64,000 bases of DNA, taken from contig NZ_CP016286.1 in the NCBI RefSeq assembly GCF_001679785.1, positions 2,170,001 through 2,234,000 on the forward strand, read 5' to 3'. Origin of the DNA: Rhizobium leguminosarum (GTDB lineage: Bacteria > Pseudomonadota > Alphaproteobacteria > Rhizobiales > Rhizobiaceae). Shown here one piece after another: positions 63,883-64,000 of this stretch. The notes below the pieces were generated by a model, which searched no databases, was not told the origin of the DNA, and worked only from the letters and a program-made list of their open reading frames with translations. Position 1 is the stretch's first letter; each line of letters starts with the position of its first letter. Position numbers and translations under genes: made by a program.

Positions 63883-64000
63883 CATCGGCCTCGATTGCTG
63901 GCCGCCTCAGGGTCCTTTGAAAGGCCTTTGAGTGGACGTCCACTCGCGCAACAGACATTTCTGAAGCAATGGTATTATAACGACCCGGCTTCCTAGCGCG

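Overview
The window reads as part of a Rhizobium-type alphaproteobacterial genome, most likely the R. leguminosarum/R. etli group. The inference rests on high GC, at least six short interspersed repeats resembling the Rhizobium intergenic mosaic element (RIME), a coxMNOP-style second cytochrome oxidase operon preceded by a cytochrome c, a short FtsZ paralogue without a C-terminal tail, a Blh sulfur dioxygenase and a DUF1127 protein. No rRNA, tRNA, prophage or CRISPR array was seen. The gene order looks like an accessory-rich stretch of chromosome or a large replicon: many single regulators beside one or two target genes, and many transporters.

Layout. 0.3-7.4 kb: MFS transporter, a small secreted protein, a divergent extra tyrosyl-tRNA synthetase, Kup potassium transporter, CPA1 antiporter. 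7.7-12.0 kb: an exported intradiol dioxygenase, then a probable ECF sigma/NrsF stress module facing a Met-rich MXKDX protein, a b561-type cytochrome and a frameshifted MsrP-like molybdoenzyme. Promoter-like GTAACC-CGAA pairs lie in front of both arms. 12-16.2 kb: a MITE-like palindrome and two tandem beta-helix proteins. 16.7-24.6 kb: DMT exporter, a four-gene ABC efflux operon and a membrane-embedded AraC regulator. 24.8-28.2 kb: assorted enzymes. 27.4-33.1 kb: an amine-use locus (APC permease, 57-aa membrane protein, copper amine oxidase, ATP-grasp protein) with a divergent AraC regulator. 34.1-39.2 kb: the heme-copper oxidase operon. 39.3-43.4 kb: LysR, a broken beta-propeller gene, MYG1 and HIT proteins.

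43.4-46.2 kb: the scar of an iron-siderophore ABC operon, then a vapBC toxin-antitoxin pair whose toxin gene is split by a 1663-bp insertion sequence. Removing the element and one 4-bp target copy restores a complete VapC. 46.2-55.9 kb: Blh and DsrE sulfur proteins, a broken AraC gene, VOC and cupin proteins, DUF1127, a BTAD/TolB/TPR regulator with two in-frame stops, a P-loop kinase and an aldo-keto reductase. 56.1-63.9 kb: NmrA-like protein, FtsZ paralogue followed by a second partial copy of its own 3' end, a cadherin/VCBS-type matrix protein that shares a module with the two beta-helix proteins, and a divergent XRE/SDR pair with a tandem operator-like repeat.

A recurring feature is gene breakage: four single-base frameshifts, one double-nonsense gene, one IS-split gene and one deletion relic. 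Some frameshifts sit in short G/C or T runs and may be sequencing errors; the IS insertion, the double nonsense and the fec relic cannot be explained that way. Two small membrane-protein genes (58 and 57 aa) were found by reading the sequence directly.
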